The translations under genes were made by a program, and so were the position numbers. The notes beneath the pieces are model-generated. The model made no database searches and was not told the DNA's origin. It worked only from the letters and a program-made list of their open reading frames with translations. DNA of 64,000 nt, taken from contig JAQGDQ010000030.1 of NCBI GenBank assembly GCA_030141605.1, positions 186,001 through 250,000 of the forward strand, in the 5' to 3' direction. Each line of letters starts with the position of its first letter. The stretch's first letter is position 1. Positions 1 to 13,939 of the stretch are shown in pieces. The stretch comes from Tubiluchus corallicola. Its lineage: Eukaryota; Priapulida; Priapulimorpha; Priapulimorphida; Tubiluchidae.

Positions 1-1
1 A

Positions 2-3000
2 GAAAAAGAGGCAGACAGGAGAAAAAAGAAAAGACGTCATTATGAGCGCAAAACTTCTGATGACGATATTGAAATAGCAAAGTCATCTGACCAAAAACAA
101 AAGGCTTACTTAACTCAGTCTCTTCCCAGAAATATTGGAAGTAGAGATATTTCCTCTTACATTATTGCAAAAGAAGTTCAGTATCCTGAATCGGATGAAC
201 AAAGAAGAGCTGCTACACTTGAACGAATCAATGTTAAGTCTGAAACAGATAAAGAAAATGTTAAACCCACAACATTACCTCAAAGCTTAAAAGCAGAAAA
301 AGAAAGGCTGAGTGGTCATGTCTATATAACTCCCTTAAAAGGTGGGGAGGAGTTAGAACAGCATGACTTACAGGATATTACTCAAAATGTTTTGCCAGAT
401 GCAGGGCCAAATTTATCTGAAAATAAGTACCTTTTTCTTAATGGTGAAAAACATCAAGGAGTCATTTTAGATCATCCCCGCAAAAGATTATCACAGTCAA
501 CAGATCGTGACGATGTTAAAAGTGATTCATTATTTGAATATGTTTCACAGCCTAAAGTAATGCATGTGCAAGAAATAATTCCTGTAGCAGCAGTAAGTGC
601 AAATCAGCAAGAAGAAATTAAAGAACCTGCAATCATCAAGCAAAAAGCCATTAAACCCGATTTTAAATCAGGGCTGTTTGATGCAAGAGCATCAATGTTT
701 GTGCCTAAAACTGATTCTGTTGACACGAAAGATGAAGAAAAGCTTTTGCATGATGCATCAAACCTATTAGACAGATTGAGAGAAGAAAAGTCCAAGCGGG
801 AAGCTAGAGTAACCAAAGCTGCTGCAAGTGACCATGATGGAATCTTTGAAGAACAGATAACAGAGGAACAACAAGGCAGTGCAACAGAAAAGGTTACTGG
901 TAGTAGTGAACTTGATGTGCTTAAGGAACAAATAAGGGCAGTGTTGGCAGAAGGTAGAGACAAGACAGACAGGTTGTCCGAAGATTGTGGGATGGGGGAG
1001 CAGACAGAGGTGCAAGCTGAAGCTTTTGAAACACCTCAGAGCATGGAGTTAAAAAGCAGTGATCGTTTTTCTCAAATGAAACAACAGAAACTGCCAGAAA
1101 ACATTGAAATAAAACCTGAATCTTCATCAACATCGAGTTATCTTTTTCAAGATGCATTTGGGAAACCCAAAAGAAGTGATATGGAAACACAAGGTCCTGG
1201 AACAAAAGATACCCTTTTACAAGTAGCCCAGGACAAACTCAATGACCCACATTTGCAACACAGGGAAAAATACTTAGAGGCAGACCCATCTCCGAGAAAA
1301 TCTAGTAATCTTGATAGAAGCGCTTCTTCAGTTTTGTCTGATCTTCAGCAAGAGTTAGCTTTTTATAAAGGTCACTGGGACAAGCAGGAAATGCCTGAAA
1401 TTATACCGCTAACAACATCCACAGAACAAGTTCTATCTTCTGAAACTACACTTGAAAGTGACCAAAAACCCCTCTTCCGTAATCATTTTCGCACCATTAC
1501 AGATAGTCCTACAATGCAGAAAGATCAGTTAAGGAGTACTCCAGTCACAAAATCGCAGTCATTGTCACCCACATCAAAAACAACATCAGATTATAATGGT
1601 CACATATCTTCCAAGTGGCAACCTCCCAAAATTTCATTTTTAACAGAGAAGCCAGCTGAGTTTTTACCAAATTGGGCAGCATCTTCAGTTGCATCTACTT
1701 TTACTGGAACTGTACCTATATTCAACCAGTCACCTGCAAAAATATCTTTGGCATCTGGTACATTAACACATCCATTGTCTGCCGAAAATTCACTTAAAGA
1801 AACACAGTGGCAAGCTCCTGTTACGGACATTTCACCAGATAAGTACTTTTTGGATCAGTTTTATCCAAGCAAACAGTATACCAGCCAGCAACGGCCATCA
1901 CCACCCCCACCTCCCCCACTGCCTCCAGATGACAAAGGCAAACTGTATAAAGATGGACTGCTGATGGTACAACCCAAGGAACCTCAGACGTCTGTCAAGT
2001 CATTTGCAGACAACAAATTGTTTCATCAAGGTCCACAAGACAAAGAAAGCATGCCTGCCAAGCAAGCCTATCAATCAGTTGCTAATGAAATAATGGAGAA
2101 ATTGAAAAAGAGCTCTCAGGCAAATGCAGGAACTAGTGTAAAAGATATTCTTGCTGCTCAGAAGGGGCTGCTATCTCGTCTTAGTGATGTCAAATCGGGA
2201 CGAATTGCCTCTCCACCTCTTAAGGATTTTATCTTACCCTATCCCGAATTTGCTGATTCTGATAATACATCCCACTCTTTGCCAAGAGACTATGGGGCTT
2301 TCAGAAATCCAGAAGCAGACCAACACACTTCTTTCACTGGTTTCAAAAAATTGTTTGAAAATTATCCTGCATCGTATTCTAGCCCCCACTTTGCGAAATT
2401 GGATAAAAACTCACAGGACACCCTTAGTTACCACCAAGATAACATATTTAAGTCACCCGTGCCAGTTCCTCAAGAGCTGCAGGAGCTTTCTGTATACACA
2501 AGTGATCAAGATGAGCTTGAAGAGCTTTACAAGGAACTGGAATCTATTGGCCCGGTAACTAGTGAAGACCATTCACGTGCTCAGAGTGCTAGCTCATTCT
2601 CTTACTTAAGTGATTCATCTTTGGATGAAGAACTTGAGGCTTTGAGAGACATATCTGAGTCAACACTCCGTGGCAGCCAGTCTGACACAGAAGTGCAAAG
2701 CCAGTCTGTGCACTCTGATCCATGGCCGCATTTGTCAAATCCAGATGGTCTGTCACGCGCTTCTAGTGTTTCCGACGATTGGTTTATCCCTCGCCGTCAT
2801 CCAGCAGCTAGCGAAATGGACAACCGGATACTGAGAGCTGATCAATCTGAAAAACTGTCGAGCAAATGGAGTTCTGATTGGCTGTTTAAAAATGCAGACA
2901 GTAACTTGAAGTCAGGCATTCGGTCACAAAAACCGGACTACTATCAAAGCGAACCAGAAATGTTCAGATATCTGACCACGCCTACTCCTCCACCTCGGCC

Positions 3001-3011
3001 ACCTTTACCAG
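2..3011 (+). CDS. SORBS: SORBS exon 1: giant disordered N-terminal exon (5' end outside window)
   Basis: The frame is open from base 2 to the donor after base 3011 (CCAG|GTTTGT, phase 1), giving about 1,003 residues. It is rich in S, E, K and P. A charged segment likely to be helical lies at 725-830. A run of seven prolines ([11 protein letters not shown]) at about 1,900-1,925 could bind SH3, WW or EVH1 domains. An acidic serine-rich stretch lies at 2,560-2,700, and the exon ends in a second proline cluster ([11 protein letters not shown]). No catalytic domain is visible. The donor is weak. Without splicing, a stop follows at 3,026-3,028 after L-L-C-M, so a short read-through isoform is possible. 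The start codon and any upstream exons are not in the window. Confidence 0.85.
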
Positions 3012-6000
3012 GTTTGTTGTGCATGTGATAGATTAGCTTAATGCATTGTTTCAACAAGGAGGTATAACTGCTTTATAAAAACTTTGTTTGCGGAATTTGC
3101 AATTTAAAACCTGTTCAATTTATCGTTTCTGCTGACAACTCTTGTATGGCATTAACGACTGGAATATTTCTGCCAGGGCATTTCAGCTTACATCCATAGC
3201 GTCTTTAAACTGAAGTGGCCACTTCAAATTATCAGGCCTATTTTGAAAGTACTGCCAAAATTCATACAGTTACAGAATCTTGCATGTTGTTCAGGTTACT
3301 AATTTTTTTAATTGGGCTAAACATTGCAGCTGATTATGCCTCCTTTGTCTTGAAAAGCTAACATTTGGTGGAGTTGATGTGATATTTATTTAAGTAACAA
3401 AGTGTTTGCAGTTCCAGTTTGAGAAAAGTGCTTTGATTTAAATAATGTAATTTTTTCCTGAAGTAATTGAATTTTTGAAGAACTGGCACTTGTAGTAAGG
3501 TACAATATTGGAATTAACATGTAATTAAAAGGAACCTTTATTTTTGTTTTAGTCGAATTTTTTTCATGATGTAACTTCATCGGAAGTAATACTTTTTTAA
3601 GTATCATATCTGAAAAACATGTTCAAACTTTCATCAAATGTTGGCTTTTCGTGTTTATTGTTTGTGCGGCTTTATGTTATTGTTTTCTTTAGTTGGTAAA
3701 CACGTATGTAAAATCATGACAGTTTCATCTGAACAGCCATTGGCATAATTCAGTGTTTACTTAAATTAAAAAGCAGTTTTAAAAATTGTGTGTCGTGTTA
3801 AAGCTTAAATTGTTCATGAAGTGGGAATTAGTGGTTAAGATAGCTAAGTTCTGGTTTGATGATGCCCTTGGATTACACTAGTGCAAGAAATTATGTTTTC
3901 ATTTCTTTTGAATTCAGATAAAGTGAGTTTTTTAATTATCTGCCTGTTGACTTTCCTGAATATGTTAGGCAGGCTGGAAAGGTTATGCTTCATTTCAAAA
4001 ATACTCATTTTTTTAAGACCTAATGGTTTTCTTGATAATTTTATTCATATTTCTATGCTAATGGCACTACTTAAGAAAATACTACTTGTGTGCAACGTTC
4101 ATTGAAATTACTGTTACTCAGCAGAATTCTTAAAGAAAACACTAACAAAAAGCCATTATTATTAATTGTATAAATTTCTCATATAATTGATTTCCGTTGA
4201 GTATTGACTGTAACTGTCACTGTTTCACTTCTCCTATAACTGAAGAAGAAAAAGATAAACTAAAAAGTGTAAATGAGAAGAGGCTGAAGTCTACAACCTC
4301 TCTGGAATGATAAGAATGCATCTAATCGCGATCTCCCAGCAAAACAATTTCAGCCTGTACGTGGGATGAATGGCCAGTTTAAATTTCCTGGTAATGTTTA
4401 TTTTTACTGGGATTTTTAAAAAAATCGTCTTATGGCACAACAACTTTGCTTCACTGTTAGTACTACTTAGTGGCAACTTATGTGAGCTTTATTTTTTGCG
4501 GGGCCAAGTGCAGCTGGCATATTGAAGGACAACTTGTCAAGTGAGACGTGTATTTCGGGAGCTTGTTTATTGTATATTGCGTCTCAGTTGCAACTGGGGT
4601 TTAATGGAAGCTCCATTAACAGAAGATTCTCATTTGTCTTGTACCGTTCACAAGTTTAAAATTGTAATATGCTTTCGACTTTCTTACTTGTGAACAGCAA
4701 TTTTGTTGCAAAGAAATCTCTTTCTCACATATTGTGATTATCGAAATTTTTCTTTATCATGTTCTTGTTGGCAACACACTGGAAACGTTCCCTGAATTTT
4801 TATAATGCACTAATTTTTCCCACGTGTCACAGTTTTTTCTGAAAAATTGGGTGCCAGTCTGGACTTGATATCTTTTTTTACTGCAATTAAGTTGTCATTT
4901 GAGATGCTATGAAAGTTTAAAATGCGGTTACAGTCACTGATCTCATTTCAGGCTTCGGCTTTTTGCAATTTTTGCTCACCATACAGGCATCCGGTAAACA
5001 TGCCTATCTGATTCATTTAACATGTTTTAATAAAAAATAACTCAATGTCTTAACGTGCCTCAAAATAAATTATAATCTTAACCTGACGTGTTGAATGCCA
5101 CAGCAGCAAGCAAAATATTTTCTTAGTCAGTTTCAACATTAATTACCCATTTTTGAGGTGGAGCCTAGAAAATATGCTTCCTAATTGAAAAGTGCTGCAT
5201 ATTTCTATTTAACTGTAAAGTTAGGCATTCATATTACAGTTCTGTGATTTAAAACTTGCATTTTACTTGCTAGGAAAACAAATACGGGAAACGTGAAAGG
5301 ATGTAGGGCTAATAGGGAACTCCCACAAAGCGATTTTGAAACAGATGGTTCATGGGCCTCCAACAAGTTCTTGAACTTTTCAGATTTGGTTTCAATTTCC
5401 TGCTTTTCGTTTCCTTGCAAACAAATGGAGTGGCTAAAATTGCTGTTTTGTTATTGTCATTAAAACATAGACAAAACCACATACGGTGGCATTTTTGTGG
5501 CTGTTCAGATGAAATAAATGTCTTCTGCTAACAGTAGTGTAACTAACCAACTAATCTCATTTTCCTCGCATAAAATTAAATTTGTGCAATAAGGAATCAG
5601 GTGATAAAGTGATAAGAAAAACTTTGCATTATTGTACTCTGTGTTGCCGCATACTGGCAAATATAAAAACAACAGCAAATTATTTGAAAAAACAAGAAAT
5701 TATTGAAACCTTAAACAGTTTGTTATACAGTTGTCTTATTAAGAAAGTACTTTTCTTCAAAGTTGAGGATTTTTGATATTCACAAATTCTGAATTCTAAA
5801 CGTGTCCCACTGTTGCATTTTAGCTGCTGCAGGTGGATGCATACCAGCCTGATCCCAATTATATCACCTCTGCTAGTTCAGTGGCTCATCCCAGCAAATC
5901 ATCTTTAATAATGAGATAAATTGCTGTTTTGCCACAACTACCTACATTGACTAGCAAGTGCTAGATCCCAATCACTACACCCGACGAGGAGCAATAGTTC

Positions 6001-9000
6001 CCATAAAGCAACAACAAAAACACACGAACACACAAAATAAACACGACTTACTTATTCTGAATGAGAAGAATTGCTGATAAATCTCATAAAATTTTATACT
6101 ACCAAAACCTGGGCACCCTCAAATACTGCTTGAGTGTTTATATTGTTAAGATTATTCAATTCATGGTAAATGATACCAGACAATAATTATTGCAAATAAT
6201 GCCAAGTAATTTGCAACTAGAAATTAACATTGTCATGCGTCCTTACATAGGAAAAAGTAGTAAAAAACATTTGCAGCTTGTCCTAGTCTAAGCATAAGCA
6301 CAGTCTATTGAGTAACTCATAAACACGAAAAAGTGGTATTAAACAGTGTTTACTAATACTACACATTTGCAATTCTGTTAGACAGCACTACTAACCACTA
6401 TTAACAGCATGTTTGTATCACGTTTTGCAGCCCAGCTCCACTTTTGCGCGCTGAAACAGGTAAGTGTGTTCTCATTTTTACTGTTCGAGGTGGTTTGAAA
6501 TTGTTTGTCCTTACTATAGGAGACTTTTAACAAAGAGGTATGCAAATTTTTTCAGCATTTTTGTAAACATCGTACCTTTTTTCTTCATATAAACACTCTA
6601 CTTTATTTTAAAGAGCCATTGTCCATTTAATTTTTTTTCACTAATGATTTACATGTTTCAGTGAACATTCTTTATTTACCTCTGAAACATTATTTGTTTC
6701 AGTGAACATTCTTTATTTACCTCTGAAACATTATTTCTGAGATTTTCTTGCGAAAACATTTTCGTGTGTGAAATTCTTAACTGTAAGCACTCGTAAATAT
6801 CCCTTATTTTCCTATGTGAAAGCCGTGCATTGTAAGCTGTTAATTGTACTCTGTAGTCCTGTTCTTACTTCAAGTTGATATTTAAACTTTAGCATCATAG
6901 TGAGCTGTAAACGGTTACTTGTTACTGGTTCTGTTTAAACTGTAAAAGCTCCTCTACCCTTCACTTTGAATCTGAATGTACTAATCGATTGGAGGCTATA
7001 AGTACCTTTATATTAATGATTTTGGAATATATTTTTGTTGTGTACAATAGCAGTTTTCTTGTGCTAAAGTAAGTGCACTTATCATTCCGCTCGGCCAACT
7101 TGACTGCAGAAGTTCGTTAATATTCAAGCATATTACATTTTTGAGTAGGTTTGCCTACACATACATTGTTTACGCTTCTTGTAAATGATAGTTTATTAGT
7201 AATAACTTGTTGTACATGTTTGCACTAGTACACTATTATAAACATGTATTATTATTTTCGTGCATGCTTTGCTGCCTATTGCAACAGCTTTGTATCACAT
7301 TGCATGCCCTTTTCATCTGAACAGTCGGCCATTTTTAAAAGTTAATTTTACATGGAGATTTTTTTTATTACACACAAGTATTCTCTAGATCTGAATTAAA
7401 CGCACAACAGAAAAACTTAAAACCAAACCCAAAAACAGCTTAAAATGGAAAATGGTTATGAACTAATAATATAGTAGCTGTGGTTAACAGCATTATAATA
7501 CAATATTTCAGCTACGGTTGAGTTATGCATGATTTTTCTTTTGCTTATCGGCTAGTCTTTTTGATTTTCAGACGACTTTACTCCTGCTCCTCCTGTTCCT
7601 GAGAGACATCCTACAGGAGGATACAGACCTGTGAAATTCAGCCCTTATCAGAAACCAGGTATATGTGAGTGTTTGTTGTCAAATTTAGCAATTTAACAAA
7701 TTGATGTCCGTATCAAATCAGTATCATTCTGAAAGAGGCGCTTCGAGTTCTTGGAGAAACCTAGCCATCCACTAATTAAATCATTTTCAAATAAGCATTT
7801 ACTATACAAATAGCCCCCCCCCAGAAGTAAGTTCTTATATTTCGTACTTGGTTAGAACTATCAGTGAGATCTTTGATTTATTTGTTTTTTTGCAATAAAA
7901 GTTTCACATATTCCTGTGTGTTTGATAAAGTGCTGTGATTATTATGAGTCTGTGTACATGCCTCATGTACATTTGACTGTGTTGTTGATAAATCGTCTCA
8001 CATTTTTATGGGGAATCAGACAGTTCACGTTTGGAAGACTTTGCAAGCATTTATGTTAGCATTTAGATTGTTAAGTAAATCGTATTTAAACAGATAGTTC
8101 CACTTAGTACTGAGTACTGATCCCATAAATTAATCAGATATTTTCATTTGGCTGTTTTAATTAGTACTACTGACGGTCACTTTAACAAGCTAGAGATTCT
8201 TAGTGTTGTTAATTGGTCTTTTCTGCAGTTTGGTATCCTTGACAACTCATGAGGTACATCTAATCAAGGTGTAATCTAAGTGTGGGGATAAGTTTTCAAC
8301 ATAATATTTTTTTAAAAGAAATGTAAAATTATTAACCTATGTTGTAGTTGTTTAAATTCATTTTAATTTCATGTTGACATTCATTGTAGCAATTAATATG
8401 TTAATGAAATAAAATAAAAAGTTGTACATGTATAGATTGGGTGTCAGGGTGTGTACAGCTTTTTATTTTATTTTATATATGTATTATCTAAAAAAACATT
8501 TGTGGAAAAGTCCTTTGGTGACTGGGGCAAAATTTTAGTATGTGTATTTACGTGTGTCCATGCTGTTTTAAATGCAGTTTTTTTTTTGTAACCATTTGCC
8601 ACCTTAAAAGAATGACATTTGTACAACAAAAATGACAAACTTCAACTGTACAAAAACTCAGTGGACAAAAGTATACTTTATAGGAGAAATTCTTTTTTCG
8701 CTGATATATTTTTTCTAGCCACAGTAATTCAAATTTGTATGAAAGTTAGTTGTTAGCTTGCAGCAGGTGTGCACAATCTACTTTGCTATTGGCTACACCT
8801 GTGTTACATGTTAATTGGTAATTAGGCATGAGTAATCAGGGATGGTATTATGTCCCTGCTCATTTCTAACAAGACATCATTGTTGATATGTGTTTGCAAT
8901 AAGCTCTGTGTGTGCAATTAGCTAGGTGAAATTTCAACAGACCAAAATTACGGATAATATTTTGACTATAAACATTGTGAAATGCTCTATTGTAAAGTGC

Positions 9001-12000
9001 GCTGCATAAATGCTATAGTTACCACATTATTGATTATTTGCTTTTAAAAGGAATTTCATTCCCATTGAATGCTTCAGTTTTAGAGAGAGTTGATTGAGTT
9101 TTTAATCATTTTTGTTTCATTACATTGACAATGACTCGATTTTTTGACTTTTGTGCGAGCTTTGTGATAAGTGGCTTGTCAACTGCATATTCTAAGCAAT
9201 TTTAGTAAACTTTTTAATAACTTTCGAATGGTGACGACTAGTTTCAGCAAAATAGCTAAAACTAAGATTTATCAGACAATATGAAAGCTTTTTGTTGTGG
9301 GCGTCATGGTCGCAAGGCTAAAGTTTCTTCTAAAGAAACAGGTGAATCTGAATTGTCTTTTTTATTTATAAGAAAGTTAAATTTTTTAAAATTTAAAAAA
9401 TTTTGCTTAAAATTGGCTTGCTTAAGATAGTGTATTTATAAACACTGTAAGCACTTCGTAGATTCCATCTAGGTTTAAATTTAAAAAACAATTTTTACAG
9501 ACATCTGTATAAAGCAGTGCTTTTGTTTCACAAGTCAGGTTGTTGTTCTATCACATTTGGAAGTTATATTTTTAATCTTTTCAGTTGAGTGTGAAGGAGG
9601 GACAGTAATTTTTATCTTGTTGAAGTTTTTTTACTAAAGAAACTTGAGCTTTTGAACAAATGTTTCACAATGGAGGCAGTTGTTTGACTAATGAAACCTA
9701 CTGTGTATAAGAGAAACCTGCATCTGTTTTCTAAACTTTTAACAGTAACAAATACTGATTATCTGCAGACTTTAGCTCCTGATTTCCTTTCAGCCATTTA
9801 CATTTCCTAGTTTGTGTCGCACTTCCACGACTTTCCTAAACCAAGCAATCTGGTTAAAAGTTAGCAAATATTTTTAATCCTCTTTATACCTTCATCTTGG
9901 CTTGTACTGTGAACTTTCTGGTGTACCTGCTAAAATTTTTGATGCTTTGATCTAAAATTCTAAATTCAATACACTTTATTTCAGCTACTTGGACACCCGA
10001 CAAGAAGCCCCCATTCACATCACAAAGTTCACCAGGTGCGGCCTGGAAGGCTCCCTCATATGACCGGGCAGATTCAGTACAGTCAGAGCCCACGTGGAAT
10101 CCACCAGCAACTGCTCGTCAGTCAAAAAAACCAGCCCCAGTTCCTAGTCAACCATCATATACGAGGTAATGTGTTTTTCTTTTATTATTTATAATTAGGT
10201 CGTAATTTTTATGAGACAAATGCTTCAGCTTCAGATATATGTAAATACTTTAAGATACATTTTACTTTCTATTCCTACATTTGTCCTTTATGCAGAACTC
10301 TGAAGTTGGTTAACGAAAGACTGTTGTCGAAAATTAAGCTTTTCCACGATAGTTTAGTAACATTCTAAGTTTATTTAATGGACTGTTTTTTGTTTTAAGT
10401 TATGTAACTTTACGTGCGTATAAAAAGTATAATATTAACAGAACCTTGTTTAGTGCTGCAAATAAAGCTGAAATGCATTTAGCCATATTTGAATACATAC
10501 TAAATGTACAATATGTTTTGTTCTGTTTGAAGGTCGCGGTCTTGGGATGCCGACGCTCATGAATCCGGCCCATTCCGTTCTAATCGACCAGACTTTCAAG
10601 CTGTAAGAACAGAATCTCCACGACAGCAACAGCCGCAGGTAAACTTTTACCTGTCACCATTCTTGTCTACTGTGACCGTATCAACCTACTATGAAATTTC
10701 AACTAGTTGTATTCTTAGGGCACGCAACTTCTCTCTCAACTTATTGCTGTAAGTTCTCTCTGAGAGTAAACTCACTAGTGTGAATGGCTTGGCAACTTCT
10801 CTCGCTCGCCACTTATTGCAAGCTCAGCGAGAGTTGCTGAGAGTTCATGCGTAAGTTGACACTGTCAAAGAGAAGTTGCGAAAGAACTCTCTAGTCTGAA
10901 TGCGCCATCAATGTGTGTGGATTTATTTCATTATTCGTTACATTTATGGTTAAAGTAAATGTAATTTGACAGTTTTATTTTGTCTTAAAATGTGTTAAAT
11001 TGCTGAATTACAAGTCACAGTTAAATTCTGCTAACTAGTACATCTGTGTGTAAAATGCTGCTTGGATTACACAGAGTCAAATGTAAATACTGTAGATAGG
11101 ATAGGGGACTCGTGGTGTAGTATTAACTTGTTGGACAGCAAACATTTTTGCATCAATGGCCACTATTGTTTGCTAGGATTTTTGCATGCTGTTATTATTT
11201 TCGTGTAAGTCACCTTTACAGTACTTTGGTAAGAACTGTTCGTATATTTAAAGGACACAGCTGAGGTTAGGAGTGAACGAGTGAAAAAGTGGAGAGAGCA
11301 GTTTGAACCGCCTAAACAGTCTGTTGCAGGGGTAAATTACCGTGTGTTTATGTTGTGGTTATAATTCTCTATCCTATCTGTTTGATTGCCAGTTTCTGGA
11401 CCTGGTCAAATGCATCTTATGTCTTTTAATGTCCAATAAAAATACCTGTATCCTCTGACATTGTCTCACACACAAGATAAGTTTCTATATGTGTTCCACT
11501 GTTTAAAATTTGGTATGCTAAACTGTTCAACATGGTAATGCATATGTTGAATTAACCTTTGCTTGCATTTGTATTGAAAGTACAGAACTATTAAGAGAAG
11601 AAGGCAAATATTGCAATTTTTAGTTTTCAAGAATTGGTCAAAGCAGGAATGCCAGGCAGGAAATTTTTTATCGTATCAGACTATACACTTCCAGAAGTGT
11701 ATATTTTCTGGGCGCAGTCTTCTTACACTGTACTAATTCCAAACATAGTTTAAAATTGGAATGATCTTTTAAGATGTTTGGGATTTACTTTGAAATCTTT
11801 TGATACTTAATTGTGACATCTGTTAGCTAAGTGTTGGCCCCCGATATACTGTGCTTATTCTTTAGTCAGTACATTATATTGATATCTTTATTGATATTGA
11901 ACAATACGACATGATTTTTGAGGATTATGTTATTGACAAATGAATGGCTATCATTGATCGGTGATCATTAATGAGTATGCTGAAATCTTTTAGCAGTAAA

Positions 12001-13893
12001 AGACTTATAACATCTTATATTAGAGACCTCAATATGTCAGCAGCGCCATACCTCTTAACTTCGTAACATTGGATCATTACAAAGTAACTTGTGCAGATTA
12101 TCATAACTTCAGTTCCATGCATGTTAAATTGAACATGTAAACAGTGTTGAGGAAAATGATTCACTTTTTCTTCTCATTTAGTACCGAGCTAATATTTTTC
12201 TTACCATACCACAGTTATTATAATTAAGTTTTTTCATTTTATATTTTAATTATTAGTAAAAGATCATTAAATTTCCATCTTGGTACATATTTTTAGGAAC
12301 AGTGACGAACTAACAGACTGTTTTTCTTACCTTTTCTACTGACGGTTTCTCTATGTATATGACTGAAGTTGAGAAAATTTAAAAGTCTAACTAATTATTC
12401 TTGTAATAATTTTGTATGATATTTTTGTCAACCCAAACCTAATGTGTTTTTCGTATTCCAGAATGCTCTTATTTTCCTTCTACTTTTATTTCACGCGAAT
12501 CTTCTAAAGCTTTAACATTCACTATTTCTATCCATCAACCTTTGTTATATATTAACTTTAGTATTGACATGTTCTGATAAAAGCAATAAGTAGTTACATT
12601 TTAAATGACAACCGCAGAACAGTTGATGAATGTAAAATCAATTTGACAGTTGCGTGATTATCAAATTGACATCAATAGTTATTATTTATGTGATCAGCAA
12701 GCATTATCCATCAATTTTCAGTGGAATAGTCAGATATCTGCTATTGTCTTTTACAGTGCCATCATTGTTAATGTGTTGATAAACTAATTTGTCACTTTCT
12801 TTTAGGGAAACCTGTGATGTTATCAAAAGCTTCATTTTTGAATAACAGTCGTTCTTTTGAATACGATAAATATATAATTATGTTGTTCTTTTCTTGGCAA
12901 CATTTTTTTGTACAATAAACTTAGTTGATGGCAGATTGTTTCATTTTCAAATTTTCCCTCTTGTTCGCTTTCTGTTCAAACAGTGAGACTAAATGTTTGA
13001 ATTGTAATTTTTATAGGACATAAGCAGTCCATCGTGGAGGGACAGAATGACCACACCTCCCCGCCCTGAACCACCCAAGCTTGATCCCCTTGCTTCTCCT
13101 GGAAGGCCAGCACCACCATCGTGGGGTAATAAGACTTCACCCACTCCCCCCATAGTACGAGGCCCAACTCCACCAGGTAAAATCAAAATTGAATTTCGAG
13201 CTGAATTTTTTCAAATAAATCCTAGTTTGCTGTATTGTTTCATAATAGTTTCTGTATTTTTGTTACCAATGAGTAGCTCAGTGGTTGAATGCTGGTTTCG
13301 TCTCAGGAGGATGTAGGTTCTGAGTAGAGTATTACAAGAAACTTCAAAATTGATACTTATGGTTTTTGGACAATAATTGGTCCATCTGTCCTGTTCCCAA
13401 TGTTGTAGGCCTGCCCTATACATTGGACGTGGCATAATAATGGAATAAGTGTAGTGAGATAGATAACTTAGTAATATATAAATGCAGGAAGATCGACTCA
13501 CTTAGATTTTTTTAAAGGCTTGCATTTTCAAGACTTCCATTCATTGTCAAAAATTGATAGTTATTTTATTGTAATTGTGCTTTTATGTTTATCGAGTGTA
13601 TTGTTGATGGGTAGTAAAGTCTGGGAAATAAATGAGTGGCTAAGTAAGAATGCGAACAGTGCTACATTGACTTTTTGTTGTTTATTCCCTACAGAAAGGA
13701 AGAGTCATGCACCGGCTGCACCTGCCCCTCCATCACGTTTTGCAGTTAATGGCAGTCCCATGCACTTACCACCTTCGCAGAATCCGACTGTTACTCTTTT
13801 ACAAAAAGCTAGAGGTATATTGTATGTTCTTGGCATTTTTATAATTCAGTTTATTTACCATCATTGTATGTATGTATACAATATGTATATTGT

Positions 13894-13939
<46 letters not shown>

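Noticed and set aside
604-1205. Open frames on the minus strand inside SORBS exon 1
   Set aside because: They lie opposite a continuous plus-strand frame of over 1,000 codons and lack splice or family support; serine-rich shadows are expected there.
13211-13501. Open frame of 96 codons on the minus strand
   Set aside because: It runs across the SINE-like piece in intron 7 without any family similarity.
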